Of a DNA stretch of 64,000 nucleotides, positions 38,000 through 47,491 are shown piece after piece. The stretch lies in the NCBI GenBank assembly GCA_965262565.1, contig CBDHFQ010000041.1, forward strand, positions 1 to 64,000, in the 5' to 3' direction. The number at the start of each line of letters is the position of its first letter. The first letter of the stretch is position 1. The notes beneath the pieces were generated by a model, which searched no databases, was not told the origin of the DNA, and was given only the letters and a program-made list of their open reading frames with translations. The stretch is from CBDHFQ01 sp965262565 (lineage in GTDB: Bacteria > Bacteroidota > Bacteroidia > J057). The position numbers were made by a program, and so were the translations under genes.

Positions 38000-38020
38000 T
38001 TTAAGAGAAGTAATTAACAA
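37989..38020 (-). promoter_or_regulatory. Predicted promoter of the blaI-M56 operon
   Basis: On the minus strand, TTG (38018-38020) is followed after 21 bp by TACTTTTG (37989-37996). This matches the Bacteroidota TTTG/TAnnTTTG consensus, with the last -33 base shortened. The -7 element sits inside the BlaI-type palindrome, and the -33 element lies inside the hairpin that ends the upstream gene. Confidence 0.6.
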
Positions 38021-38058
38021 TGAGGTGCTTTATGAATGGTAAAACACCTCATTGTTAA
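38014..38058. terminator. Long hairpin after the tricorn protease gene
   Basis: This perfect 14-bp inverted repeat (TTAACAATGAGGTG 38014-38027 and CACCTCATTGTTAA 38045-38058, loop 17 nt) starts 34 bp past the S41 gene stop. There is no good T run on the minus strand, so it may act as an RNA-stabilising or factor-assisted terminator. Confidence 0.6.
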
Positions 38059-38092
38059 ATTTTATCATACCTCTACTTAAAAAAAGTAATAT

Positions 38093-41000
38093 TTACTCTC
38101 TAGGGTTCATCGCTTGGGTGCGATCTTCTTTGGAAGGCACCTCAGGAAATAGAGGCCCCTGTTGTTCCACAGATTTCATCACTTCTTCAATAGCCTTTTC
38201 CAACTGGCCATCGATTCCCTTAGCTAATTCGGTAGGATCTTCTATGACTTTTATGTCAGGTTCTACCCCATATCCTTCTTTGAACCAACTTCCATCAGGA
38301 TTATACATACGGAAGGTAGGAACGGTAACTACTCCACCATCTATTAAACTGGGAGAACCTGAAAGACCGATTAATCCTCCCCAGGTTCTGGTACCTATTA
38401 GCGGGCCTAATTCAGCTTTTTTAAAATAATCAGGAAAAGCATCACCACCTGAACCGGACCATCCATTGATCAACATGGCCATAGAACCAAAATGAGCAAC
38501 CGGAGGCCATTGCCAGTTTTGCCCGTCCCTCACATCCCAGAAAGCAAGTGGTTTTCTATTGAGCAACTCAATAAACCTATCGGGAATTTGGCCACCATTA
38601 TTAAAACGTTCATCTACAATCAGTCCTTCTTTGTTCCACTGACCATAAAACTGGCGGACCAATTCTCTTTGACCATCTATGCCAGTACTTGGTACATATA
38701 TATAACCAATATTTCCATTTGAGGCTTCGTCAACTCTTTTTCTTTTAGTTTCGATCCATGCGAGATTTCTTAGGCGCGTTTCATCAGATAAGGTCTTAAC
38801 TACAGCAGTTTTTGCCCCCTCAAAAGAAGCTTGGTCATTATAAGTTAATTCTACCGTTTTATTGGCTAATCCTTCAAAAGCAGCCCATGGGTCGGTGTAT
38901 TCAGTTAAAGCTATTCCATTGACTGCTAATATATAGTCTCCTTCTTTTACGTTAATTCCTGGCTCATCCAATGGAGATCTTACTTCATGGTCCCAGGGAG
39001 CACCTCTGATAATTTCTTTGACTTTGAACTGATTATCTTGCTCTTCCCAATTTACTCCCAAATAGCCTACCTGTTTGTAATCTGGTGATTCTGTATCTCC
39101 TCCTCCTCTGTAGGTATGAGAAGCATTAAGCTCTCCTATCATCTCCCCCAAGATGAAATTGATATCATTTCTATTGGTAGCATACGGAATAAGCTTAGCG
39201 TACTGTTCTTTAATAGCGTTCCAATCTACCCCATGCATATCTATATCATAGAAATAGTCTCTTTCAAATCTCCAGGCATCATTGAATATTTGAGCCCATT
39301 CCTGTTTGGGATCTATGGTCATCTCCATAGACTGTACAGGCATGGTTTTCTCCAAAGATTGATCTGGGCTAACTTCTACAATTCCATATTGATTTTTCTG
39401 GCGGACTAATAGTTTACTCCCATCTTTAGTTACATCAAATCCGCTAATTCCCTTCATGATGGTCTTTTCTTCCTTTTCCTCCAGGTCGAAATAGGTCAAT
39501 GCATTTTCTGAACCTGAAGAAGCTCCTGAATTAGGGTATCTTACGTAAATCACTTTCCCTTCTACAGCATGTAGGCCATTCATATTTCCAGCATCAGGAG
39601 GAAGCATGACTAGCCTATTTTCGAAATTCTCGAAATCAATATTGACTACTATTTCTTCCTTTTCCTCATCTTCCTTGCTTTCCTCTTCGTCTTCTGATGA
39701 CTCTTCTTCCAATACAACAGCTACGGTATCATTTTCGGGAAGTAGAGGGGAAGCAACCTCTTTTCTTAAAGGGATCACAGCCAGAGAAGTAGCATTGGGA
39801 TATATCCAGGTATTATCATAATCGCTATAGATGGGATCAAAGGTGCGATTAGTCATCAAAAATAAATGATCTCCTTTTGGGCCGAAAGCAGGTTGAAAAT
39901 CTGAGTAAAATCCCGAAGTGGCTTGAGTACTTTCTGCGGACGCTGTATTGTAGATGAAAATAGCATAATTTCTATTGGTCAAGGTTTTAGGATAGGCTAA
40001 CCAACGACTATCCGGAGACCAACTAGCCCTCCAAGATCTCAGACCACCTTCAAATAAATAAATGTCTTTGTCCACTTTTGTTACTTCCTCCGATTCCATA
40101 TCATAAATGGAAATAGTCATAGTTTGGTCGATAAAAGCTAATTTTTTGCTATTAGGAGACCAAAATAGTTGGTATCTGAATCCAGATCCGAGGCTGGTTA
40201 ATTTCTTCTCATCATCTTTTTGTGTCAAATCCTTTAACGTCAGCTCATATTCTCCTGATTTGTCACTCCAGTAGGCAACGTACTTTCCATTGGGAGACCA
40301 TGCTGGATGACGTTCAGCAGTTCCTGAGGAATGTGTAAGGTTTTTTACAAATCCCTTTTCTGCGGGAAGAGAAAATAATTCTCCTCTGGCTTCGAAGATC
40401 GCGCGATTTCCATCAGGAGAAAGAGTGAAGTTCTGTATATTGTCTGAAACCGATTCCTTGCGAGGCTTTACAGTAATTAAATCAGAGGAAATCTGAATTT
40501 CTACCTTAGTAAGTTCTTTGCTGTTAACGTCCAATAAGTAAAGCTCTCCACCTGCCTCAAATACAATTTCTTCATTACCATGTGAGGGAAAATGTACGTC
40601 GTAATTTTCAAATTCGGTCAACTGTTCTTCAGATTGATCCGCTAAATGATAGGCCCAAATATTGAATCTTTGTTCTGGTCCTTTATCGGAAAGATAATAG
40701 ATGGTATTTCCCATCCACATGGGGAGTTCGTCGTTAGCTAAATTATCTGTAATATTAACAGACTCATTTGTGGCCAGGTTAAAGGTCCAGATGTCTGCTG
40801 CCATTCCTCCTCTATATCTTTTCCATGTACGGGAAATTCGAGAACGTTGGGTGAAAGCTATATTATTTCCATCTGGAGAAAGCGTAGCGAACTCTCCATA
40901 AGCAACAGGTAATTTTTCTGGTAGTCCTCCTTGTGCAGAAACTTTATAAAATTGGGAAAATCTTTGTTTACCACTTTCCATGCTGCTGGCATACAACAAA

Positions 41001-41356
41001 CTTTGGCCGTCAGGATACCAGTCAATGACCCTATCATACATGCCATGGTGAGTGATGCGAGTAGGAATTCCTCCACCAACGGATAATGTATAGATGTCTG
41101 TATTCCCATCATAATTTCCACAAAAAGCAATGCTTTTTCCATCAGGTGAAAATTTGGGGAAGGTCTCCGATCCTTTGGGAGAACTTAATTTCGTAGCGTT
41201 TCCTCCAGTTTTAGCTACAATCCAAATATCACCTCCATAAGCAAAAGTTATATGGGTTTGGGATACATCAGGATATCGGAATAGGCGAGCATCTATTTGT
41301 GCTTCACTTATTTGTACCGCCGACAGAAACAGCAGCAAAAAAAAAGTCATTCTCAT
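38093..41356 (-). CDS. Tricorn-type S41 family peptidase
   Basis: This 1087-residue exported protease homologous to tricorn core has a signal peptide ending ISEA (residue 19). Residues 20-560 form beta-propellers built from TolB/WD40-like blades (FSPDGKSIAFCG, WSPNGKYVAYWSD, WSPDSRWLAYPK). An acidic spacer (EEESSEDEEESKEDEEKEE) precedes the C1 helical domain, a PDZ domain (GYLGVNWEEQ to ILAVNGIALTEY) and the S41 catalytic domain. The nucleophile Ser lies in GWSGSGGDAF (965-974), followed by GTRTWGGLIG. Tricorn enzymes trim peptides to short products; here it is likely periplasmic. The gene appears monocistronic. Confidence 0.92.
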   Translation of the reverse strand: MRMTFFLLLFLSAVQISEAQIDARLFRYPDVSQTHITFAYGGDIWIVAKTGGNATKLSSPKGSETFPKFSPDGKSIAFCGNYDGNTDIYTLSVGGGIPTRITHHGMYDRVIDWYPDGQSLLYASSMESGKQRFSQFYKVSAQGGLPEKLPVAYGEFATLSPDGNNIAFTQRSRISRTWKRYRGGMAADIWTFNLATNESVNITDNLANDELPMWMGNTIYYLSDKGPEQRFNIWAYHLADQSEEQLTEFENYDVHFPSHGNEEIVFEAGGELYLLDVNSKELTKVEIQISSDLITVKPRKESVSDNIQNFTLSPDGNRAIFEARGELFSLPAEKGFVKNLTHSSGTAERHPAWSPNGKYVAYWSDKSGEYELTLKDLTQKDDEKKLTSLGSGFRYQLFWSPNSKKLAFIDQTMTISIYDMESEEVTKVDKDIYLFEGGLRSWRASWSPDSRWLAYPKTLTNRNYAIFIYNTASAESTQATSGFYSDFQPAFGPKGDHLFLMTNRTFDPIYSDYDNTWIYPNATSLAVIPLRKEVASPLLPENDTVAVVLEEESSEDEEESKEDEEKEEIVVNIDFENFENRLVMLPPDAGNMNGLHAVEGKVIYVRYPNSGASSGSENALTYFDLEEKEEKTIMKGISGFDVTKDGSKLLVRQKNQYGIVEVSPDQSLEKTMPVQSMEMTIDPKQEWAQIFNDAWRFERDYFYDIDMHGVDWNAIKEQYAKLIPYATNRNDINFILGEMIGELNASHTYRGGGDTESPDYKQVGYLGVNWEEQDNQFKVKEIIRGAPWDHEVRSPLDEPGINVKEGDYILAVNGIALTEYTDPWAAFEGLANKTVELTYNDQASFEGAKTAVVKTLSDETRLRNLAWIETKRKRVDEASNGNIGYIYVPSTGIDGQRELVRQFYGQWNKEGLIVDERFNNGGQIPDRFIELLNRKPLAFWDVRDGQNWQWPPVAHFGSMAMLINGWSGSGGDAFPDYFKKAELGPLIGTRTWGGLIGLSGSPSLIDGGVVTVPTFRMYNPDGSWFKEGYGVEPDIKVIEDPTELAKGIDGQLEKAIEEVMKSVEQQGPLFPEVPSKEDRTQAMNPRE

Positions 41357-41647
41357 TGCAGTAATCTTTTAGTACAGAGGTTGAAATATGATAAATTATA
41401 TTCAAAAAGTTGAATATATAATAAACATACTCCTAATGACAGGAGGAGGTTCAAATAGTTGTCTAATAAAAGGGGAATTTTTGAAGGATAAGGTTAGCTC
41501 TTTCCTTTTTGCCTTCTAATCAAGGACAAAGACATTATCACAACTCAATCTACATCCCTGACAAGTTCTCACTCCTATCGTTAAACGAAAAATATCTTTT
41601 GTTTAATTAAATTATTTCGAATTTAATAGTATATTGGATTCGTATTA

Positions 41648-41822
41648 GGTTTTGCAGCATCATCCGATGTTGTAAATGAAAAGGGAATCAGGTGAAATTC
41701 CTGGACAGTTCCCGCTGCTGTAAGCGCTATTACAGCTCATTTCTACTTCATGCCACTGTTGGCTCGCACCGACGGGAAGGCTGAAATGAGTAGCGTAAGT
41801 CAGAAGACCTGCCTAATGCCTT
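41648..41822 (+). promoter_or_regulatory. Cobalamin riboswitch
   Basis: The B12-box aptamer is recognisable in order: AAAAGGGAATCAGGTGAAAT with TTCCTGGACAGTTCCCGCTGCTGTAAGC (41680-41730), CCACTGTTGGCTCGCACCGACGGGAAGG (41753-41780), and the closing AGTCAGAAGACCTGCC (41798-41815). A following hairpin GCTTT/AAAGC (41832-41848) may be part of the expression platform. It lies 130 bp before a BtuB-like receptor and should shut expression when adenosyl- or methylcobalamin is plentiful. Boundaries are approximate. Confidence 0.95.
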
Positions 41823-41952
41823 TGGTTCGAAGCTTTCGGGATAAAAGCGAAGAATGGTTCCATATATACCCTGTTCCGGCCACATAGCGTCAGAATCAGC
41901 ATTGTGATCATTTTTCAATGATTCCCCTGGCTATTTTAATAATGGTTAGGAT

Positions 41953-43902
41953 ATGATTCGTGTATACGTAATATACTTATGGTGTCTGTGCTGTGGATTA
42001 GCCATTAATGGCCAACTATTATCACAGAATTTACCTCGGGAAATGAGATTGGATACGCTCTCTATTGTCGGTACGCGTTCTGAACTATTCCTTCCCGGAC
42101 AAAAGCGAGTGCAAATAGATTCCCTTACCCTCCATCAATTCAAGGGGAGAAATCTGGCGGATATCCTGGTAGCTCAAAGCGATGTGTTTATCAAGAGTTA
42201 TGGCTTAGGAAGTTTAGCCACTACTTCTTTACGAGGAGGAGGAGCGAGTCATACTGCCTTGGTATGGAATGGTATACCTTTAAACAGTCCTATGAACGGG
42301 CAATGGGATCTATCTCTTATTCCCATTTTTTTCCAGGATCGATTAGCCGTAGAATACGGAAGTGCTGCCACCTTATATGGAAGTGGCGCAGTCGGAGGAA
42401 CGATTCAGCTTGAGAATCACACAGCTTTTGGAAATGGCTTGAGGATAGGTGCCCTGAGTCAGGTAGGAAGCTTCAGCCAACTTCATCAGGGATTGGAAGT
42501 AACGCTTAGCAAAGCTCATTGGTACAGTAGAACCCGAAGCTTCTATCAGTCAGCCAACAATGATTTTCGACTTCCATCTTCAGCATTGACCGCTCGACAA
42601 ACAAATGCCGCCCTTCAACAATATGGCCTGTTACAAGAAGTTGGCCTCCAACTAAACTCACAACATCAACTGCACCTCCGACTTTGGCTTCAAGAGACTG
42701 ATCGAGAAATACCCCCTCCTTTAAGTAGTCCGATTAGTTTTGCTCAACAGGAGGATCGATTGGTAAATGCGCTGGCAACCTATCAATGGAGAAAAAAACG
42801 CTTCTACCTTCAACTCCGATCCGCCTTTTTAAAAGATTATCTTCATTTTAAGGACAGTTTGGCTGTGATAGATGCTGTTAACCGCAGTGAAAGAATAGTA
42901 CAGGAAGTGGAAGGAAGAATTATCCTCCACCCTCAGCACCATATCCATTTAGGGGTGAATTATACGTACCAACGAGCAAATGCTGATGGTTTTGGGGAAA
43001 CGACCCCTCATCGACATCTTGGAGCTATATTTGGTGCATATACCTACAGCGCTGAACAAGGTAACTGGGAGGGAAGTGTGAATCTCAGACAAGCGTATGC
43101 TTCCGATTTGGATATTCCATTTATTCCTTCCATCAGCTTAACTGCCTATCCTCTTAAACTCGTTGGCGCGAATAATACGACCCAACACTTATCTCTCTTT
43201 ACAAACATAGGAAGGAGTTTTAGGCAACCCACTTTTAATGATTTGTTTTGGGAACCAGGAGGAAATCCAGACTTAGCACCTGAAAAAGGATGGCACACGG
43301 ATGTCGGAGCCACCTGGAAATTGGAAAATCCTGTAAATTCCATTTCTACTGATGTGGCTTTTTTCAGCCAGTCCATTGACAATTGGATTCTTTGGCAACC
43401 CGGAAGCAGTTTTTGGTTTCCAGATAATGTCAGAGAAGTGTGGAGCAGAGGGATAGAATGGTCCTATCGATGGAAGATGAACAGGAAACAATGGAACATC
43501 AACGCCTTTACCGCTTATACCTTTACCCGTTCCACCATTACTGCTGTTCAATCGACTCGAGATTTATCTTTGAACCAACAACTCATCTATACACCAGAGC
43601 ATCAGGGGAGAATCAATCTCGGGCTCGCATTTCACCATATTCAAGTCGGCTATTTACATTCTTTCACTGGAAAGCAGTATACCACCTCAGATAATCTAAG
43701 AACTCTTCCAGCTTTTGATGTTGGTAGGGCTTCCATCGCATATGCATTATCCTTCGCTTCCTGGCATTCGTTGATCTCCGTCCAACTGGATAACATATGG
43801 GACGAGCTCTATCAGGTGATCGAGAACAGACCTATGCCAGGAAGAAGTGTTTTGATTTCGTTAGACATTCAATTTCAACAACCTTTAACACCCAAAAAAT
43901 GA
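41953..43902 (+). CDS. btuB: TonB-dependent vitamin B12 receptor, BtuB-like
   Basis: This 649-residue outer-membrane receptor has a signal peptide ending INGQLLSQ. The plug domain (LADILVAQSDVFIKSYGLGSLATTSLRGGGASHTALVWNGIPLNSPMNGQWDLSLIP) is very close to BtuB/vitamin B12 plugs, and VEYGSAATLYGSGAVGGTIQL completes it. The 22-strand barrel includes FRQPTFNDLFWEPGGNPDLAPEKG. The cobalamin riboswitch immediately upstream makes B12 or a cobinamide-like corrinoid the likely ligand. Its stop overlaps the next gene's start (ATGA). It is the first gene of a five-gene same-strand run. Confidence 0.92.
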   Translation: MIRVYVIYLWCLCCGLAINGQLLSQNLPREMRLDTLSIVGTRSELFLPGQKRVQIDSLTLHQFKGRNLADILVAQSDVFIKSYGLGSLATTSLRGGGASHTALVWNGIPLNSPMNGQWDLSLIPIFFQDRLAVEYGSAATLYGSGAVGGTIQLENHTAFGNGLRIGALSQVGSFSQLHQGLEVTLSKAHWYSRTRSFYQSANNDFRLPSSALTARQTNAALQQYGLLQEVGLQLNSQHQLHLRLWLQETDREIPPPLSSPISFAQQEDRLVNALATYQWRKKRFYLQLRSAFLKDYLHFKDSLAVIDAVNRSERIVQEVEGRIILHPQHHIHLGVNYTYQRANADGFGETTPHRHLGAIFGAYTYSAEQGNWEGSVNLRQAYASDLDIPFIPSISLTAYPLKLVGANNTTQHLSLFTNIGRSFRQPTFNDLFWEPGGNPDLAPEKGWHTDVGATWKLENPVNSISTDVAFFSQSIDNWILWQPGSSFWFPDNVREVWSRGIEWSYRWKMNRKQWNINAFTAYTFTRSTITAVQSTRDLSLNQQLIYTPEHQGRINLGLAFHHIQVGYLHSFTGKQYTTSDNLRTLPAFDVGRASIAYALSFASWHSLISVQLDNIWDELYQVIENRPMPGRSVLISLDIQFQQPLTPKK

Positions 43903-45449
43903 TTAGATCTTCTACTTTCATCTTAATCTTAATGGGTATAACATTATCTATGTTCGCTCAAGTAGTTCCCAAAGAAGTGGTCATTCTAAACGGAGGTCAG
44001 TTTGGCAATCCCGAAGAAAATGTGAATGTGGTCTTCTATAATCCAGGTACACAATCATACAGGCAAATAGATACGATACAAACCCAATCGGTTCAGGATG
44101 CACTTATAGATGGAACGGATGTATATGTGGCAGCCCAGGATTCCATCGTGAAATACGATTTAGTTAGTGGGGAAAGAATAGCTGCAACCGTCTTTGGAGC
44201 ACCGAGTACCATTCATATGGCGCTTTATGAAGAGTTTTTATTGGTGGGGAATTGGTTTGCCCCTTTTGGAGTAACAGAACCATTTACGAATCATTTCAGA
44301 ATATTTGATGCTCAAACGCTGGTATTGGTAGATAGTGTAAACTTGGATCAAGGAGCAAAGGATTTTATCGTTGTGGGAGATACTGCTTATATTACACAGA
44401 ATCTGAATTCTTCCAGCTTTTCAGATTCCGCAGGCGTGATGGTTCGGGTGGATTTAACAGATTTCAGTGTGATTGATAGCATTCAGGTCAATGAACATGG
44501 AGAAGACTTGGGCCGCTTAGTGAGGATAGATTCTATCATATACGGAATTAATGGCGCATCGAATACCATTACTCAGTACAATATTAATACTGCCATTGCT
44601 CAAACGGATAGTGTCGATGTGGATTTACAACCAGGAACGACTGGGGCGCGCTTAGTACTAGATGAAAATAATATATTACATGCAGCAATAAATAATGATA
44701 TTTCGACTTTTGATATAGAAAGTCAAACAGTGCTGGATTCCAGTATAGTCGATACAGTCATAACGGCTTTTACCTTAGATACCGTCAATCAGGTGTATTA
44801 TATAACTCAAACCGATTTTACCACTTTTACCGGAGGGATTATTTTCGATGCTGAAGGAAATCGGCTGGACACACTACTGGCAGGTTTTTCTCCTGAGGTC
44901 ATTGAGATCGCTTACAATACCTTACCTCAAGCGGTGAATGATTCTTTTTTGATTTCTGTATCGCTATCTAACAAAATTCCTGTATTAAAAAATGATGTTG
45001 ATCCAGATGCGGAAACTTTAATTGTATCTATCGTAAGTCCGGCTGCTTTTGGAACCGCTTCAGCTGTTGGAGATAGCATTTTATATGAAGCGAGTCCCGG
45101 ATTTTCTGGCAAAGATTCCTTGGCTTACAGCATTACAGATGAGTGGGGAGATGCTGATACTGCTTTTGTCTTTATTAATGTTGACCCTACAACGAGTCTC
45201 TCTCCTGATCTTAGCGAGAACGTGAGGCTTTACCCAAATCCAGCAAGCGACCAATTTGTGCTTGTGGTTCCTGATCGTTGGCAGGGAACCATAGAGTTGT
45301 TGGATCTTCAGGGAAGGATTTGGATGAGGAAAGAAGTCAAAGGAGAGCGAGAAATAAATTGGAGCATTGAAGCATTAAGTCCAGGATGGTATTTGTTAAA
45401 GGGAATAGGTGAAGACGAATATTGGAAATTGAAGTGGGTCAAATATTAG
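43899..45449 (+). CDS. T9SS-exported beta-propeller protein of the B12 locus
   Basis: This protein has about 516 residues. The start at 43899 overlaps the btuB stop by ATGA and gives a signal peptide (MIRSSTFILILMGITLSMFAQ). The body is a YncE/DUF5074-like propeller (SVQDALIDGTDVYVAAQDSIVKYDL, KDFIVVGDTAYITQN), similar in opening to the BtuG-like lipoprotein further down. A cadherin/Big_9-like domain follows (IPVLKNDVDPDAETLIV), and the last 75 residues are a T9SS sorting domain (VRLYPNPASDQFVLVV...). Bacteroides BtuG is a propeller lipoprotein that captures B12 for BtuB; here the paralogue is sent out by T9SS. A corrinoid-binding role is inferred from fold and operon. Confidence 0.82.
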   Translation: MIRSSTFILILMGITLSMFAQVVPKEVVILNGGQFGNPEENVNVVFYNPGTQSYRQIDTIQTQSVQDALIDGTDVYVAAQDSIVKYDLVSGERIAATVFGAPSTIHMALYEEFLLVGNWFAPFGVTEPFTNHFRIFDAQTLVLVDSVNLDQGAKDFIVVGDTAYITQNLNSSSFSDSAGVMVRVDLTDFSVIDSIQVNEHGEDLGRLVRIDSIIYGINGASNTITQYNINTAIAQTDSVDVDLQPGTTGARLVLDENNILHAAINNDISTFDIESQTVLDSSIVDTVITAFTLDTVNQVYYITQTDFTTFTGGIIFDAEGNRLDTLLAGFSPEVIEIAYNTLPQAVNDSFLISVSLSNKIPVLKNDVDPDAETLIVSIVSPAAFGTASAVGDSILYEASPGFSGKDSLAYSITDEWGDADTAFVFINVDPTTSLSPDLSENVRLYPNPASDQFVLVVPDRWQGTIELLDLQGRIWMRKEVKGEREINWSIEALSPGWYLLKGIGEDEYWKLKWVKY

Positions 45450-45488
45450 GTTCTTGTACGATTTGAGGTTTAACATGATAGAGAAATT

Positions 45489-46979
45489 ATGCCATTAAGA
45501 GCGGTTTATTATTGTCTATGTCTTTTTTCGCTGTTTCTGACAGATATTTTAAGAGCCAATAATCTGGAAATAAAGGATTTGCAATTGATTGACTTTCAAA
45601 CCATCTCATTTACTGTGTCATGGGACAACAGTTGGTTGTTGGAAGCTGATCAGGCCCCAGGGAATCACGACGGAGTGTGGTTATTTGCCAAAGTCAGGAC
45701 AAGAGAAGGCATTTGGCAGCCGCTATATTTTCAGGCTGTTCTTGAAGATACTGATTCCATGAGTTCCTTCTTGGCGACTATCCCTGAAAATGGGAGAGGT
45801 TGTTTAGTAAGGAGATCGAAGGTAGGTTCTGGTAGCATAGAAGGGGTAATGAGGCTGTTACTAAGTGAAACGTTGACCACAGAAATAACAGATATTCAAT
45901 TATTGGCCATAGAAATGGTGCACATACCTGAAGGAGCCTTTTATGTGGGAGATAGTAGTAGCTTTCATCATATTAGGGGGCCAATGGGCGGTTCTCCTGT
46001 CTTGATTGAAAGTGAGGCAGAAATAGAGATGAGTGACATAGGGGTAGGGGAAGAAGCTACGATAGGTGGAAATATCCCTACAGATTATCCTAAAGGTTTC
46101 GCGGCATTTTATGTGATGAAGTACGAAATTTCGCAGGCGCAATACCGGGATTTTTTGAATACGCTAAGCTTCGAGCAACAACTATCTCGAACCGTAACCT
46201 CTCCTGATGATGAGATTGGCACTTCAGCTTTGGCGGGGCTTTCTGTTCAAAAGTTCCGCAATGGAATTGTGATATCAAAGCCTGGAGTCCCTGGAACAGA
46301 GGCTGCGGTATATGCTTGCGATGCTAATGAAAATGGGATGATGAATGAAGTGAATGATGGATCGGACCGGTCGTGTAATTTTTTAAATTGGCGGGATATA
46401 CTTGCTTATATGGATTGGGCGGGATTAATGCCTATCACTGAATTGGCCTTTGAAAAAGCTTGTAGAGGGCCATTACTTTGGACAGCAGGAGAGTTTGCCT
46501 GGGGAACTTCCCAGATCCTTGATGCGAATAGTCTGATAAATGATGGTATGGCAAATGAAGGAGTGATGGAAATGGCCACAACGGAAGCGGGATTGGCTAG
46601 TCATGGCTTTCAAGGACTACAAGGCCCTTTGCGTTGTGGCTTTGGAGGATCGGACAGTAGCAATCGATTACAAATTGGGGCAGGATATTTCGGAGCTACC
46701 GAATTAAGTGGAAATCTGTGGGAACTGTGTGTGTCTATTCGCGAAGCTGGCTTAGTGTTCAAAGGAGGCCATGGCGATGGACATCTTGATTCCAATGGAG
46801 AGGCCGATGTGGTTGATTGGCCTCTGGAGGATGGAGGGATTCACAGAGGGGGAGCATGGAATAGTGGCATTCAAGGCGAGTTTCGAGATCTGGCCGTGTC
46901 AGATCGCTTTTTTCACGATTTGCATCCCTCTCAACGAAGAAATACAACAGGTGGAAGAGGAGGATTAATACTAGAATAA
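45489..46979 (+). CDS. Exported FGE/SUMF1-like (formylglycine-generating enzyme fold) protein
   Basis: This 496-residue protein has a signal peptide (MPLRAVYYCLCLFSLFLTDILRA). An N-terminal beta domain of about 120 residues is followed by an FGE-sulfatase/SUMF1 fold: VHIPEGAFYVGDSS, FYVMKYEISQAQYRDFLNTL, CNFLNWRDILAYMDWAGLMPITELAFEKACRGP, ELSGNLWELCVS and HRGGAWNSG. Most bacterial members are not true formylglycine synthases; related folds include EgtB, PvdO and diversity-generating-retroelement target proteins. No retroelement is seen. It lies 39 bp after the propeller gene and 32 bp before the next gene. A function in B12 uptake is not known, and it could act as a ligand-binding surface module. 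Confidence 0.78.
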   Translation: MPLRAVYYCLCLFSLFLTDILRANNLEIKDLQLIDFQTISFTVSWDNSWLLEADQAPGNHDGVWLFAKVRTREGIWQPLYFQAVLEDTDSMSSFLATIPENGRGCLVRRSKVGSGSIEGVMRLLLSETLTTEITDIQLLAIEMVHIPEGAFYVGDSSSFHHIRGPMGGSPVLIESEAEIEMSDIGVGEEATIGGNIPTDYPKGFAAFYVMKYEISQAQYRDFLNTLSFEQQLSRTVTSPDDEIGTSALAGLSVQKFRNGIVISKPGVPGTEAAVYACDANENGMMNEVNDGSDRSCNFLNWRDILAYMDWAGLMPITELAFEKACRGPLLWTAGEFAWGTSQILDANSLINDGMANEGVMEMATTEAGLASHGFQGLQGPLRCGFGGSDSSNRLQIGAGYFGATELSGNLWELCVSIREAGLVFKGGHGDGHLDSNGEADVVDWPLEDGGIHRGGAWNSGIQGEFRDLAVSDRFFHDLHPSQRRNTTGGRGGLILE

Positions 46980-47011
46980 GTTCAATGTATAATTGATGCG
47001 AAATTACATTT

Positions 47012-47479
47012 ATGGAAATATTATCGGATTTTTTCATTGCTCATAAGGAAGACTTTTCCAACAGGCGACCATGGTCCATTGGCACAATTTCCTTCCTTAC
47101 ATTACTCCTTCTTCCATTCTTTCTACCAGCTCAATCGCCTTATACTGGTGGGAAAGGGGATGGATATGCGAAAGCGGAACTTTCTCTATTGCAAGTGTCC
47201 ACTCAACCTTATCTCCAATCTGCTGTCCGAATATTTCCTCAACCCATTATTCAAGGCCAAATGATGGAAATTTCCTGGGGTGATCCTTCGTTAACGCTCG
47301 AAGCGATTCAATGGGTAGATATAAATGGTAGTATCCAAACCTTACGCTTGCCTCCGAAAATTCAAGAACAACGATTGTCACTTTTGTTAGAAACTCTATC
47401 CCCCGGCATTTACGGACTCATTTTACAATTCAATCAAGCTCAATATCAATCTAAGATCCTTATTTTTCCATCCAACTAA
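47012..47479 (+). CDS. Small exported protein made mainly of a T9SS-type sorting domain
   Basis: This 155-residue protein has a hydrophobic signal (IGTISFLTLLLLPFFLPAQ, about 23-41). The short mature start SPYTGGKGDGYAKAEL resembles GGxGDGYA openings seen in surface proteins of related Bacteroidota. The remainder (VRIFPQPIIQGQMMEISW...LSPGIYGLILQFNQAQYQSKILIFPSN) is laid out like a T9SS type A sorting domain, with hardly any cargo in between. It is unusual for a T9SS substrate to be only signal plus sorting domain. Its position in the B12 run, 12 bp before the BtuG-like gene, suggests co-expression. Confidence 0.68.
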   Translation: MEILSDFFIAHKEDFSNRRPWSIGTISFLTLLLLPFFLPAQSPYTGGKGDGYAKAELSLLQVSTQPYLQSAVRIFPQPIIQGQMMEISWGDPSLTLEAIQWVDINGSIQTLRLPPKIQEQRLSLLLETLSPGIYGLILQFNQAQYQSKILIFPSN

Positions 47480-47491
47480 CGTATTTCATTT

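Noticed and set aside
41440..41452. Short inverted repeat CTCCT-N6-AGGAG upstream of the riboswitch
   Set aside because: Five-base arms in a promoter-proximal AT-rich region are expected by chance, and it is unrelated to the aptamer fold.
45489..46979. FGE-fold protein considered as a diversity-generating-retroelement target
   Set aside because: No reverse transcriptase, template repeat or variable-repeat duplication is visible in the window.
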